A stretch of 10,520 nucleotides of DNA from the NCBI GenBank assembly GCA_019417975.1, contig DYCT01000002.1, forward strand, positions 12,122-22,641. Reading direction: 5' to 3'. The stretch's first letter is position 1, and every line of letters begins with the position of its first letter. A program made the position numbers and the translations under genes. The stretch comes from Bacteroides sp. GTDB taxonomy: Bacteria > Bacteroidota > Bacteroidia > Bacteroidales > Bacteroidaceae. Positions 1 through 7,291 of this stretch are shown here, piece after piece. Under the pieces are notes generated by a model. The model had not been told where the DNA came from and did no database searches. It saw only the letters and a list, made by a program, of their open reading frames with translations.

Positions 1-513
1 AGCGAAGGAAAAGGTTTAGGATTGCGTTTCCTCCGACATATTGAGCGAAATTCATTGTTGCTTTTTATGGTACCGGCCGATTCGGATGATATTAAACGGG
101 AATATGAAATCTTATTGAATGAGCTGGCTCGCTTTAATCCGGAAATGCTTGATAAGCAACGGGTGTTGGCGGTGACTAAAAGTGATATGCTCGATGAAGA
201 ACTGATGAATGAGATGGAGCCTACCTTGCCACAAGATATTCCACATGTCTTTATCTCTTCGGTTACCGGATTAGGCCTCAGTGTATTGAAAGATATGCTT
301 TGGACAGAATTGAATAAGGAAAGCAACAAGTTGGAAGGCATGAAATCCGATTCGATTGTTCACCGTGCAAAAGATATCACTCGTCTGAAGGATGAGTTGA
401 AAGACGAAGGGGAAGACGAAGACTTTGAATACGAATACGAAGATGATGAAGACTTTGAGTACGAGTATGAGGAAGAAGATTGGGATGAAGAGGAGGACTT
501 GCCTAAGAAATGA
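1..513 (+). CDS. obg: GTPase Obg (ObgE/CgtA), C-terminal part, 5' truncated by window edge
   Basis: This is the C-terminal 170 residues of the Obg GTPase, a ribosome-associated protein involved in large-subunit assembly and stress control. The reading frame is open to base 1, so the gene begins outside the window; the TTG at 22 is internal. The first residues ([16 protein letters not shown]) match the Obg segment after the G3 motif. The G4 motif appears as TKSD (175-186, usual form NKxD) and the G5 region as ISSVTG (253-270). The glycine-rich Obg fold and G1-G3 lie upstream, out of view. After the G domain comes a strongly acidic tail rich in Glu, Asp, Tyr and Phe (about residues 125-167 of the visible part), which is variable in Obg proteins. 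The stop codon overlaps the pgeF start in an ATGA, which suggests translational coupling. Identity is sure; the function of the tail is unknown. Confidence 0.95.
   Translation, partial: SEGKGLGLRFLRHIERNSLLLFMVPADSDDIKREYEILLNELARFNPEMLDKQRVLAVTKSDMLDEELMNEMEPTLPQDIPHVFISSVTGLGLSVLKDMLWTELNKESNKLEGMKSDSIVHRAKDITRLKDELKDEGEDEDFEYEYEDDEDFEYEYEEEDWDEEEDLPKK
415..474 (+). repeat. Tandem 30-bp repeat in the acidic tail of Obg
   Basis: Two adjacent in-frame 30-bp units (415-444 and 445-474) encode [10 protein letters not shown] and [10 protein letters not shown]. They differ mostly at third codon positions, so the duplication is old or held by selection on the protein. The result is a polyacidic segment with regularly spaced aromatic residues. 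Confidence 0.8.
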
Positions 514-1331
514 TGATTCCTGTAGATGATAAACATACAATGTTGGGATTTGAAGGCTTGATGCGCTTCAGTCCCGACATTTTTCATTTTGTAACGACTC
601 GTCAGGGTGGTTGTAGTAGAGGTAATTATGCTTCATTGAATTGTACTCATTATTGTGGAGATGACCCTAAAGATGTAGCTCGTAATAAAGAACTCTTGCT
701 ACAGAATTTCCCTATACAGCCTGTCGCTTTACTGATTCCACATCAGGTTCATGGCACGGAGGTGCAACGGATAGAGGCCGGTTTTGCTCAGCTTCATGTA
801 CAGCAACAAGTGGAACTGTTGGAAGGAGTCGATGCTTTGGTGACCGATGTGCCCGGTGTATGTCTTTGTGTGTCAACGGCCGATTGTGTACCTGTATTGC
901 TTTACGACCTCTGTAGGAAAGTTGTGGCCGTTGCACATGCCGGATGGAGAGGTACTGTAGCCGGGATTCTTTCAAAAACTCTTGGAGAGATGATAGCACA
1001 GTATGGATGTAAACCGAGCAACCTATGGGTGGGTATCGGCCCCTCTATTTCGGCGACCTCTTTCGAGGTGGGTGAGGAGGTATATGAAGCTTTTCAGAAG
1101 GCAGGCTTTTCCATGGATAAGTTGGCTTTCCGACATTCACAGACGGATAAATGGCATATCGACCTTTGGGAAGCCAATAGACTACAAGCGTTGGAAGCCG
1201 GTGTGCCACAAACCCAGATAGAGGTAGCGGGCATTTGTACCTATCAGCATCCCGAACAATTCTTCTCTGCTCGTCGCTTGGGCATTAAGTCGGGACGCAT
1301 TCTTACGGGTATTCAGTTGAATTTTAAATGA
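510..1331 (+). CDS. pgeF: PgeF/YfiH-type polyphenol oxidase family protein (LACC1-like, DUF152)
   Basis: A full-length 273-aa protein of the YfiH/PgeF/LACC1 family. Members were first called laccases. They are now linked to purine nucleoside cleavage (human LACC1) and, in E. coli, to removal of wrongly incorporated L-Ser from peptidoglycan precursors. The family signature is complete: HQVHG (H78), STADCVPVL (C126), AHAGWRG (H143), IGPSIS (178-181) and a C-terminal FFSARR. H78, C126 and H143 correspond to the three metal ligands known in YfiH. No signal peptide is seen, so the protein is probably cytosolic. The start at 510 overlaps the obg stop (ATGA); a second ATG at 513 is equally possible. 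Only 7 nt separate it from the next gene, so it is probably in one operon with obg. The family is clear; which reaction dominates here is not. Confidence 0.92.
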   Translation: MMIPVDDKHTMLGFEGLMRFSPDIFHFVTTRQGGCSRGNYASLNCTHYCGDDPKDVARNKELLLQNFPIQPVALLIPHQVHGTEVQRIEAGFAQLHVQQQVELLEGVDALVTDVPGVCLCVSTADCVPVLLYDLCRKVVAVAHAGWRGTVAGILSKTLGEMIAQYGCKPSNLWVGIGPSISATSFEVGEEVYEAFQKAGFSMDKLAFRHSQTDKWHIDLWEANRLQALEAGVPQTQIEVAGICTYQHPEQFFSARRLGIKSGRILTGIQLNFK

Positions 1332-1338
1332 AAGGACT

Positions 1339-2010
1339 ATGAATCGATTTTTAATTAGTGTATCGGAAGAAATCCGGAAAGCTTGTCCCGACTTTAAAGG
1401 GGCAGCTGTCTATGCAAAAGTGAAAAATACAGCATACAGTGCCGACTTATGGAAGGCGATTGATGAATTTACAGAAGATTATCGTAAGCGATATACCCTC
1501 GACTCCATCAAACAGATGCCGTCGATACAGGCTACACGAGTTGCTTATAAGGCGTGTGGAAAAGACCCCAGTCGTTATCGTCCATCGTCCGAAGCCCTTT
1601 GTCGCCGTATCTTAAGGGGTATTCCTTTATATCAGATTGATACCTTGGTTGACTTGATTAACTTGGTCTCGATTCGTAGTGGCTATTCCATCGGAGGATT
1701 CGATGCCGACAAGATTCAAGGAGATAGCTTGGTGTTGGGTATTGGTAAAGCTGGTGAACCGTATGAAGGGATTGGTCGTGGAGAGCTGAATATCGAAGGT
1801 CTGCCGGTCTATCGAGACCGAATAGGAGGCATTGGTACTCCTACCAGTGATCATGAGCGTACGAAGATGGGGTTGGAAACTACACATTTGCTGGCTATTA
1901 TCAATGGTTATGACGGATGTGAAGAAACACTGAAAGATACTGTCCTCTATATGCAGGATTTATTACAGCGCTTTGCCGACTCCGATGGAGGATGTGTGTG
2001 GTATTTTTAA
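1339..2010 (+). CDS. Stand-alone B3/B4 domain protein (PheRS beta editing-domain family)
   Basis: A 223-aa protein that resembles the B3/B4 domain of the phenylalanyl-tRNA synthetase beta chain, the part that edits mischarged Tyr-tRNA(Phe), without the rest of the synthetase. Visible family features are RVAYKACGKDPSRYRPSSEAL (residues about 67-87), the IDTLVDLINLVSIRSGYSIGG stretch (about 100-120), and the GGIGTPTSDHERT segment near residue 165. Free-standing B3/B4 proteins are widespread in bacteria. A trans-editing or aminoacyl-tRNA quality-control role is plausible but not established for this subgroup. The start at 1339 follows an AAAGGA purine stretch 7 nt after pgeF, so it is likely cotranscribed with obg and pgeF. 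I see no clear hairpin terminator after its stop. The protein has no membrane segment or signal peptide. Confidence 0.85.
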   Translation: MNRFLISVSEEIRKACPDFKGAAVYAKVKNTAYSADLWKAIDEFTEDYRKRYTLDSIKQMPSIQATRVAYKACGKDPSRYRPSSEALCRRILRGIPLYQIDTLVDLINLVSIRSGYSIGGFDADKIQGDSLVLGIGKAGEPYEGIGRGELNIEGLPVYRDRIGGIGTPTSDHERTKMGLETTHLLAIINGYDGCEETLKDTVLYMQDLLQRFADSDGGCVWYF

Positions 2011-2040
2011 GGAAAATGAGCTAAGTTTTAGACCGTGTTC

Positions 2041-2071
2041 TTTCAAATATAGGGAACAATCTGTATATTTG
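2041..2071 (+). promoter_or_regulatory. Predicted Bacteroidetes-type promoter for the ORF/biotin cluster
   Basis: TATATTTG at 2064-2071 is an exact match to the Bacteroidetes -7 consensus TAnnTTTG. TTTC at 2041-2044, 19 nt upstream, matches the -33 TTTG in three of four bases. Transcription would start near 2078, giving a very short 5' leader before the ATG at 2092. No cobalamin- or other riboswitch-sized leader fits here. The 81-bp gap between 2010 and 2092 is the largest break between the obg genes and the biotin cluster, which supports a promoter at this place. Confidence 0.6.
2044..2071. promoter_or_regulatory. Perfect 8-bp inverted repeat over the promoter, candidate operator
   Basis: CAAATATA (2044-2051) and TATATTTG (2064-2071) are perfect reverse complements separated by 12 nt. 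With the flanking bases the arms extend to 12 bp with two mismatches (2040-2051 against 2064-2075). The dyad spans the space between the -33 and -7 boxes and contains the -7 box, where a dimeric repressor would block transcription. A BirA-type biotin repressor is the obvious guess from context, but the arms do not match the E. coli BirA site in order or orientation. Because the DNA is AT-rich, chance cannot be excluded. Confidence 0.4.
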
Positions 2072-2091
2072 TAAATAGAAAAAAGAAAAAT

Positions 2092-2433
2092 ATGAATAAG
2101 GTTTGTCGTTTGAAGTCTGTATTGCGCTTTCGCCGTTGGAGCCGGATGCGATATGCTGCCTTTTGCAGTGTAGGGCGTGTGGTGACGATTGGCAATTTGC
2201 GGAAGAGTATTGTGGAGGCCTCACTCAACAAACAGCATGGAGTTGTGTTGACCGATAGAATGATTCTGGGGGATAGCGACTGTTGTATCGCTTACGATGA
2301 GAGTGGAGGAGGCATATCGGTGACCGACCTATGGCGTCTTATGGATGGGGAATATCTCCTTATAGCAGTAGGGCAGACTCCTGTCCCTTGTTCAGAATCG
2401 GGATGTAAATATTTGGATGAAACGAATCAATAG
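2092..2433 (+). CDS. Hypothetical 113-aa protein upstream of bioB
   Basis: I cannot assign a function. The ATG follows a purine-rich AAAAAGAAAAAT leader typical of Bacteroides starts. The N-terminus is basic ([18 protein letters not shown]) and followed by [10 protein letters not shown]. From memory, a similar RRWSRK-YA-F-SLG-VTIG pattern is found at the N-termini of some Bacteroides TonB-dependent receptors, before their signal peptide. Here no long hydrophobic core follows; instead there is a soluble-looking region with [12 protein letters not shown] (about residues 63-74) and PVPCSESGC near the end. Six or so cysteines in 113 residues is high for a cytosolic bacterial protein. The ORF sits directly downstream of the predicted promoter, and its TAG stop runs into the terminator-like hairpin before bioB. 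It could be a leader gene controlling bioB, a small conserved protein, or a decayed receptor fragment. Confidence 0.65.
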   Translation: MNKVCRLKSVLRFRRWSRMRYAAFCSVGRVVTIGNLRKSIVEASLNKQHGVVLTDRMILGDSDCCIAYDESGGGISVTDLWRLMDGEYLLIAVGQTPVPCSESGCKYLDETNQ

Positions 2434-2476
2434 GCATATTGGAATGGAAATTATTCTGTTCCGGTATGCCTTTTTT
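2433..2476 (+). terminator. Terminator-like hairpin directly before bioB (possible attenuator)
   Basis: GGCATATTGGAA (2433-2444) pairs with TTCCGGTATGCC (2459-2470) over 12 bp, including two G-U pairs, around a 14-nt loop; six Ts follow (2471-2476). The form is that of an intrinsic terminator. It lies between the 113-aa ORF and bioB: the last base of the ORF stop codon (TAG, 2431-2433) is the first base of the stem, and bioB starts 13 nt after the T-tract. No promoter can fit between the hairpin and bioB, so transcripts reaching the biotin genes must pass through it. Confidence 0.75.
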
Positions 2477-2489
2477 ATATGTGATAATT

Positions 2490-3452
2490 ATGTTGGATGA
2501 ACTGAAAAATAAGGTATTGAGTGGGCAATCCATTACGGTGGAAGAGGCTCGTTGGCTGGCTACTGTTCCGGCTAAAGATGCGTTGTATGCGGCAGCTCAT
2601 GAACTCACATGTGCATTGGCTGCTAAACAGTTTGATATGTGCTCCATCATCAATGCCAAATCGGGACGATGTCCGGAAAACTGCAAATGGTGTGCACAAT
2701 CGGCTCACTTTCATACGGGGGCAGATGTCTATCCACTTGTGGATAAAGAGGAATGCTTGCGTCACGCTTTGTATAACGAAGAACAAGGCATTAGACGCTT
2801 CTCCATTGTTACCAGTGGGAAGCGACCGACCCGTGTGGAAATAAACGAACTGTGTGATAGAGTGCGCTATTTGCGTAGCAAGAGTCGGATACAGATTTGT
2901 GCTTCTCTGGGCTTGGTGGACGAAGCAGACCTACAGGCATTATACGGGGCTGGAGTTGTGCGGTATCATTGCAATTTGGAGACTGCTCCTTCGTTTTTCT
3001 CTTCACTTTGCACTACCCATACACAAGAACAGAAGATTGCAACGTTGAAAGCTGCTCGGAAAGTGGGTATGGAGGTGTGCTGTGGTGGCATCATCGGCAT
3101 GGGAGAGAGTATGGAGCAACGCATTGAGTTCGCATTTGTTCTTAGGGAACTGGACGTGAAGTCCATTCCTATCAACTTGCTGTGTCCTATTCCGGGTACA
3201 CCCTTGGAGAATCAGCCGCTACTTGCTGTTGAAGAAGTGTTTACCACAATCGCCTTGTTTCGCTTCATTAATCCGACAGCCTATCTGCGTTTTGCAGGAG
3301 GCCGTGCGCGACTGACTGCCGAGCAGGTGGAAAAAGCCTTTTATATAGGCATTAATTCTGCCATTGTGGGTGACTTGTTGACCACATTGGGTTCAAAAGT
3401 AAAAGATGATAAACTATTAATAAAAAAAGTCGGTTATGAATTATCAGAATGA
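2490..3452 (+). CDS. bioB: Biotin synthase BioB (radical SAM)
   Basis: A 320-aa radical SAM enzyme that inserts sulfur into dethiobiotin to form biotin. The [4Fe-4S] motif is CPENCKWC (C61, C65, C68). Other family landmarks are CASLG (C137), NLET (162-165), [11 protein letters not shown] (C197), [10 protein letters not shown] (about 229-238) and YLRFAGGR (R267). Compared with E. coli BioB, C137, C197 and R267 fit the cluster ligands C128, C188 and R260, but the place of C97 is taken by S105 (RRFSIVTSG). Extra cysteines occur at C161 (YHCNLE), C174 (CTTHT) and C198. The upstream in-frame ATGs at 2439 and 2466 lie inside the terminator hairpin and would add residues unlike BioB, so I place the start at 2490, which gives a normal length. 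First gene of the biotin cluster; its end overlaps bioA by 17 nt. Confidence 0.95.
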   Translation: MLDELKNKVLSGQSITVEEARWLATVPAKDALYAAAHELTCALAAKQFDMCSIINAKSGRCPENCKWCAQSAHFHTGADVYPLVDKEECLRHALYNEEQGIRRFSIVTSGKRPTRVEINELCDRVRYLRSKSRIQICASLGLVDEADLQALYGAGVVRYHCNLETAPSFFSSLCTTHTQEQKIATLKAARKVGMEVCCGGIIGMGESMEQRIEFAFVLRELDVKSIPINLLCPIPGTPLENQPLLAVEEVFTTIALFRFINPTAYLRFAGGRARLTAEQVEKAFYIGINSAIVGDLLTTLGSKVKDDKLLIKKVGYELSE

Positions 3453-4713
3453 TATGTTCGACAGGGAGCATTTGTGGCATCCCTATACTTCTACATCCAA
3501 TCCGTTGCCTGTTTATAAGGTAGCATCTGCCCACGACTGTACGATTGTGCTGGATGATGGGACTGAACTTATTGAGGGAATGTCTTCCTGGTGGTGTGCA
3601 GTGCATGGATATAATCATCCGGTATTGAATAAGGCCGCTCATGACCAATTGTCTCGGATGTCGCATGTCATGTTTGGTGGCTTGACACACGAGCCAGCTG
3701 TGGAATTGGGTAAATTGTTGCTTACTCTGGTACCTCCATCCATGCAAAAGATTTTCTATGCCGACAGCGGTTCGGTAGCTGTAGAGGTGGCTATGAAGAT
3801 GGCGGTGCAGTATTGGTATGGATTGGGACATCCCGAGAAGTCGAATTTTGTAACGATACGTAGTGGCTATCATGGCGACACGTGGAATGCAATGTCGGTG
3901 TGCGACCCTGTTACAGGAATGCATAGCATTTTCGGGTGTTCGCTTCCGGTACGTTATTTTGTACCATCGCCTAGTTCGCGCTTTGATGGGGAATGGGATG
4001 AGGCTGATATGGAGCCGTTGAAGGCAATTCTCGAACAACACGCTAGTGAACTGGCTGCTTTGATATTGGAACCGGTCGTACAGGGTGCCGGGGGTATGCG
4101 TTTTTATCATCCGGAATACCTCCGTCAGGCAGCTCGTTTGTGTCGTGAATATGGTTTGCTCTTGATATTTGATGAAATAGCTACCGGATTTGGACGTACA
4201 GGTAAACTCTTTGCGTGGGAACATGCCGGAGTAGAACCCGACATTATGTGTATTGGCAAGTCACTGACAGGTGGCTATATGACCTTATCGGCTGTATTGA
4301 CATCCAATAAAGTGGCAGATACCATTTCCGACAATTATCCCAACGCCTTTATGCATGGCCCTACTTTTATGGGAAATCCGTTGGCCTGTGCGGTAGCTTT
4401 GGCTTCTACTCGTCTGTTGTTGGCATCGGATTGGAAATCGAAAGTAGACCGTATTGAGGCACAGCTGCGTAAAGAGCTGGCTCCTGCTCGTGAACTGCCA
4501 CAAGTAGCCGATGTACGTGTGTTAGGAGCTATTGGAGTAATTGAGGTGAAAGAACCGGTCGATATGGCTTTTATGCAACGTCGCTTTGTAGAAGAAGGCG
4601 TGTGGGTACGCCCCTTCGGTAAGCTGGTATATGTGATGCCTCCTTTCATTATCAAGCCGGAAGAATTGAGCAAACTGACAGGAGCATTGCTGAAAATTGT
4701 AAGTGAGCTATGA
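3436..4713 (+). CDS. bioA: Adenosylmethionine-8-amino-7-oxononanoate aminotransferase BioA
   Basis: A 425-aa PLP enzyme of aminotransferase class III. It moves an amino group from S-adenosylmethionine to KAPA, giving 7,8-diaminopelargonate. It closely follows E. coli BioA throughout: HLWHPYTS (Y17), GMSSWW (W52, W53), [23 protein letters not shown] (PLP phosphate region), GYHGDT (Y145), [12 protein letters not shown] (D246), the Schiff-base lysine K275 in GKSLTGG, and the [12 protein letters not shown] stretch. Resemblance to the SAM-using E. coli type makes SAM the likely donor. The ATG at 3436 overlaps the bioB end by 17 nt; the ATG at 3454, directly after the bioB stop, is an equally good start and would shorten the N-terminus by six residues. 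No fused BioD domain is present; bioD is separate at the end of the cluster. The end overlaps bioF by 4 nt. Confidence 0.97.
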   Translation: MNYQNDMFDREHLWHPYTSTSNPLPVYKVASAHDCTIVLDDGTELIEGMSSWWCAVHGYNHPVLNKAAHDQLSRMSHVMFGGLTHEPAVELGKLLLTLVPPSMQKIFYADSGSVAVEVAMKMAVQYWYGLGHPEKSNFVTIRSGYHGDTWNAMSVCDPVTGMHSIFGCSLPVRYFVPSPSSRFDGEWDEADMEPLKAILEQHASELAALILEPVVQGAGGMRFYHPEYLRQAARLCREYGLLLIFDEIATGFGRTGKLFAWEHAGVEPDIMCIGKSLTGGYMTLSAVLTSNKVADTISDNYPNAFMHGPTFMGNPLACAVALASTRLLLASDWKSKVDRIEAQLRKELAPARELPQVADVRVLGAIGVIEVKEPVDMAFMQRRFVEEGVWVRPFGKLVYVMPPFIIKPEELSKLTGALLKIVSEL

Positions 4714-5873
4714 GTGTGATGGGCTTTTATGCCGAGGAGTTGGAACGAATACGCAGGAAAGGCAATTTGCGAAGCATTCCTCAGGTGCTGCATGGAGGAA
4801 AATGGGTGGAAGCTGCAGGAAAGAAGATGCTGAACCTGTCTTCGAACGACTATTTGGGATTGGCATCGGAAGGAGTGTTCCGAAATGAGTTTTTGCAGTC
4901 GCTTTCACCGGATGAGTTGGAGATGAGTGCTGTCTCATCACGCTTGCTTACAGGAAATTTCCCGGTGTTGGAGCAAGTAGAAGTGTTGTTGGCTCGTTTG
5001 TTTGGGGCAGAATCGGCTTTGGTATTCAATAGTGGCTATCACATGAATACCGGTATTTTGCCAGCATTGGCAGATGAGCATACGCTGATTTTAGCCGACA
5101 AACTGGTACATGCCAGCCTAATAGATGGTATCCGTTTGTCTGCAGCCCGTTGCATCCGGTTTCGGCATCAGGACTATACTCAGTTGGAATCTTTGTTGGA
5201 AAAGCATAAGGATAGCTACGAACGGATTATCGTGGTAGTGGAAAGTGTGTATAGCATGGATGGCGATTTGGCCGATTTACCCCGTTTGGTAGCTTTGAAA
5301 CAGCATTATGGCAACGTGTTGCTTTATGTGGATGAGGCTCACGGTATAGGCGTTTTTGGGGCGCATGGCTTGGGATTGGCCGAAGCACAAGGCTGTATGT
5401 ACGAGGTTGATTTGCTGTGTGGCACGTTTGGTAAAGCTTTGGCATCAGTGGGGGCGTATGTGGTGTGCAACAAGGTGCTGCGAGAATATTTGGTCAACCG
5501 AATGCGGACCCTTATCTTTACAACCGCTTTGCCACCGGTCAATTGGCTGTGGACTTACCGTATGTTGGAACAATTGCCGGAGTGGGGAGCCCGTCGTAAT
5601 CATCTGCTTACGTTGGCCTCTTATTTTCGGGAAGCCTTGAAAAAGAAAGGGTATGATAGCCCTTCGGCCAGTCATATCGTGCCTTTAGTGGTGGGCGAAA
5701 GTGCTGCTACGGTAACATTGGCCAAGGAAATGCAGGAACATGGCTTTTATGTGTTGCCTGTACGTCCGCCTACGGTTCCTGAGGGAACGGCTCGTTTGCG
5801 CTTTTCATTGACGGCATCGCTGAAGGTGGAAGAAATTGATTGTTTGTTGGATTATATACCTGCATCGTTATGA
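4710..5873 (+). CDS. bioF: 8-amino-7-oxononanoate synthase BioF
   Basis: A 387-aa PLP enzyme of the alpha-oxoamine synthase family. It condenses pimeloyl-ACP (or -CoA) with L-alanine, releasing CO2, to make KAPA, the first step of ring assembly. Motifs in order are [10 protein letters not shown] (43-52), SSRLLTGN (76-83), FNSGYHMN (106-113), H134 in [18 protein letters not shown] (177-186), [10 protein letters not shown] (208-217) with D208 and H211 for PLP, and K242 in GTFGKALAS as the PLP lysine. The C-terminal [18 protein letters not shown] motif is also typical. The related enzymes Kbl (threonine catabolism) and serine palmitoyltransferase are less likely, given the biotin genes on both sides. 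The start overlaps the bioA stop (ATGA); a second ATG at 4719 is possible. The end overlaps bioG by the same ATGA arrangement. Confidence 0.95.
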   Translation: MSVMGFYAEELERIRRKGNLRSIPQVLHGGKWVEAAGKKMLNLSSNDYLGLASEGVFRNEFLQSLSPDELEMSAVSSRLLTGNFPVLEQVEVLLARLFGAESALVFNSGYHMNTGILPALADEHTLILADKLVHASLIDGIRLSAARCIRFRHQDYTQLESLLEKHKDSYERIIVVVESVYSMDGDLADLPRLVALKQHYGNVLLYVDEAHGIGVFGAHGLGLAEAQGCMYEVDLLCGTFGKALASVGAYVVCNKVLREYLVNRMRTLIFTTALPPVNWLWTYRMLEQLPEWGARRNHLLTLASYFREALKKKGYDSPSASHIVPLVVGESAATVTLAKEMQEHGFYVLPVRPPTVPEGTARLRFSLTASLKVEEIDCLLDYIPASL

Positions 5874-6514
5874 AACAAGAATTTTTGATAGAAGAAGGTC
5901 ATTCGCGTTTGTTGTTGTTGTTTGCCGGATGGGGTGGCGAAGCCAATCTGTTTTCAGCTTATCATCCGTTTGATGCAGACTATCTGTTGGTGAGCGATTA
6001 TCGGACACTCGACTTTGATGTAGAACCATTGAAGCGATATAGCGAAATCGATATAGTGGGCTGGTCGATGGGGGTATGGATGGCTGCCCATGTACTTTCG
6101 GGTCTGTCGCTTCCCATTCGATGGGCACGAGCTGTTAACGGTACTCCGCATCCTATTGATAATCGGTATGGTATACCGGTCGATATCTTTCGTGGCACGT
6201 TAGACGGATTCAGCCCGGTCGTGTTGCAAAAGTTCCGTCGGCGGATGTGTGGGAATACAGCTGGCGTAAAAGCTTTCTTAGGACACCAGCTGACACGTCC
6301 TATGGAGGAACTACAATCCGAGTTGCAAGCTATCTACGAGGTGGTTACTACTCAGACGGCAAAACCTTTTGAATGGACCGAAGCGTGGATAGGAAAGCAG
6401 GACTTGATTTTCCCATTGGCTAATCAGGAGAATGCCTGGCAACTTGTAAAGCGGGTCTATGCCGACGAACCTCATTATTCAGAACTGATGTTCCACCAAA
6501 TATTGGAGAGTTGA
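5870..6514 (+). CDS. bioG: Pimeloyl-ACP methyl ester esterase BioG (DUF452 family)
   Basis: A 214-aa alpha/beta hydrolase of the BioG family. It removes the methyl group from pimeloyl-ACP methyl ester, ending the disguised fatty-acid-synthesis phase begun by BioC. Visible features are LLLFAGWGG (14-23), which forms the oxyanion region, and the nucleophile elbow VGWSMGVW with S66. H202 in ADEPHYSE is the likely catalytic His, and D178 in GKQDLIFP is a candidate for the acid. Length and the GWSMG elbow fit BioG rather than the larger BioH. I chose the ATG at 5870 because it overlaps the bioF stop in an ATGA, like the other junctions; the longer frame from 5840 would lie inside bioF and adds ten unlike residues. 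It lies between bioF and bioC, as expected for the BioC partner. Confidence 0.93.
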   Translation: MKQEFLIEEGHSRLLLLFAGWGGEANLFSAYHPFDADYLLVSDYRTLDFDVEPLKRYSEIDIVGWSMGVWMAAHVLSGLSLPIRWARAVNGTPHPIDNRYGIPVDIFRGTLDGFSPVVLQKFRRRMCGNTAGVKAFLGHQLTRPMEELQSELQAIYEVVTTQTAKPFEWTEAWIGKQDLIFPLANQENAWQLVKRVYADEPHYSELMFHQILES

Positions 6515-6523
6515 TGTTCGTTT

Positions 6524-7291
6524 ATGGATAAAGATTTGATAAAAAAACGGTTCTCTAGGGCAGCATCCACTTACTCGCAAAAAGCCTCCATCCAGCAGAT
6601 GGTGGCAGGACGCATGGCTTGGTTGATTCATCGTTATGTGCCGCGCAATTATTCGCATCGTACCTTGGAGGTGGGATGCGGAACCGGACTTTTTACGAGA
6701 CGTCTGCTGAAAGCTGTTGCTCCCGAACAATTGGTACTGAATGATATTTGTCCCGATATGGCTCGTTGCTTTACCGACTTGCCGGTGAATCGTGTGCGTT
6801 TCCTTTCGGGAGATGCCGAACGGATTGTTTTACCGCAAGGACAGGGACTGATTGCTTCGTGTTCGGCTTTGCAATGGTTTAACGACCCAGATGCTTTTTT
6901 TCTGCGTTGTTATCATGCTCTGGACGATTCGGGCTATTTGGCTTTCAGTACTTTCGGACGTGAGAATATGCAGGAGATAACCAGCCTGACCGGGGTGGGG
7001 TTGCCTTATCGCTCTTTGGAAGAACTACGTAGCAGCCTGTCGGCAACCTACGATGTTCTGTACACACACGAAGAACGGTTTACGCTTACTTTTTCTTCTC
7101 CCCTTGAGGTCCTTCGCCATTTGCGGGAAACGGGAGTGACAGGTATCCGGTCGCAACACTGGACCCGAACCGACTTAACTGATTTTTGTAATCGATATGA
7201 AGCTTGTTTCAGTAAACTATCTACCGATGGGAAAGCTGTGACGCTTACGTATCATCCTATTTATATTGTTGCTAAAAAGAAATCGATATGA
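6524..7291 (+). CDS. bioC: Malonyl-ACP O-methyltransferase BioC
   Basis: A 255-aa SAM-dependent methyltransferase. It methylates the free carboxyl of malonyl-ACP so that fatty-acid synthesis can use it as primer and build pimeloyl-ACP methyl ester. The N-terminus KKRFSRAASTYSQKASIQ (7-24) is the usual BioC opening. SAM-binding motif I is LEVGCGTGLF (48-57), followed by the acidic residue D74 (LNDICPDM). SCSALQWFNDP (112-122) and LAFSTFGRENMQEI (139-152) are typical BioC segments. The start lies 9 nt after bioG, the only non-overlapping junction in the cluster; the stop overlaps bioD in ATGA. Its presence next to bioG shows that the cell makes pimelate itself by the BioC pathway instead of depending on supplied pimelate. 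Confidence 0.95.
   Translation: MDKDLIKKRFSRAASTYSQKASIQQMVAGRMAWLIHRYVPRNYSHRTLEVGCGTGLFTRRLLKAVAPEQLVLNDICPDMARCFTDLPVNRVRFLSGDAERIVLPQGQGLIASCSALQWFNDPDAFFLRCYHALDDSGYLAFSTFGRENMQEITSLTGVGLPYRSLEELRSSLSATYDVLYTHEERFTLTFSSPLEVLRHLRETGVTGIRSQHWTRTDLTDFCNRYEACFSKLSTDGKAVTLTYHPIYIVAKKKSI

Noticed and set aside
271..587. Minus-strand frames opposite the Obg acidic tail (Ser/Tyr-rich and Phe/Val-rich)
   Set aside because: They are direct by-products of the GAA/GAT/TAC repeats on the coding strand.
2010..2091. Cobalamin, biotin or other riboswitch leader
   Set aside because: The predicted transcript leader is only about 14 nt and the whole gap is 81 nt, with no riboswitch-like conserved boxes.
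2069..2108. BirA-like site made of TTGTAAATA (2069) and GGTTTGTCG (2100)
   Set aside because: The spacing is 22 nt, longer than in known BirA sites, the second half matches poorly and it falls inside the coding region. The dyad at 2044-2071 is the better candidate.
2439..2489. Longer BioB with a start at 2439 (17 extra residues) or 2466
   Set aside because: Both ATGs lie in the terminator hairpin stem, the added residues are unlike BioB, and the start at 2490 gives the normal length.
3352..4224. Long minus-strand open frame (290 aa) opposite bioA
   Set aside because: It is antisense to a well-conserved BioA, has a His/Arg/Ser-rich composition typical of shadow frames, and shows no recognisable motif.
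5840..5869. Ten-residue N-terminal extension of BioG
   Set aside because: It lies inside the bioF coding region; the ATG at 5870 gives the ATGA overlap seen at other junctions and a normal BioG N-terminus.
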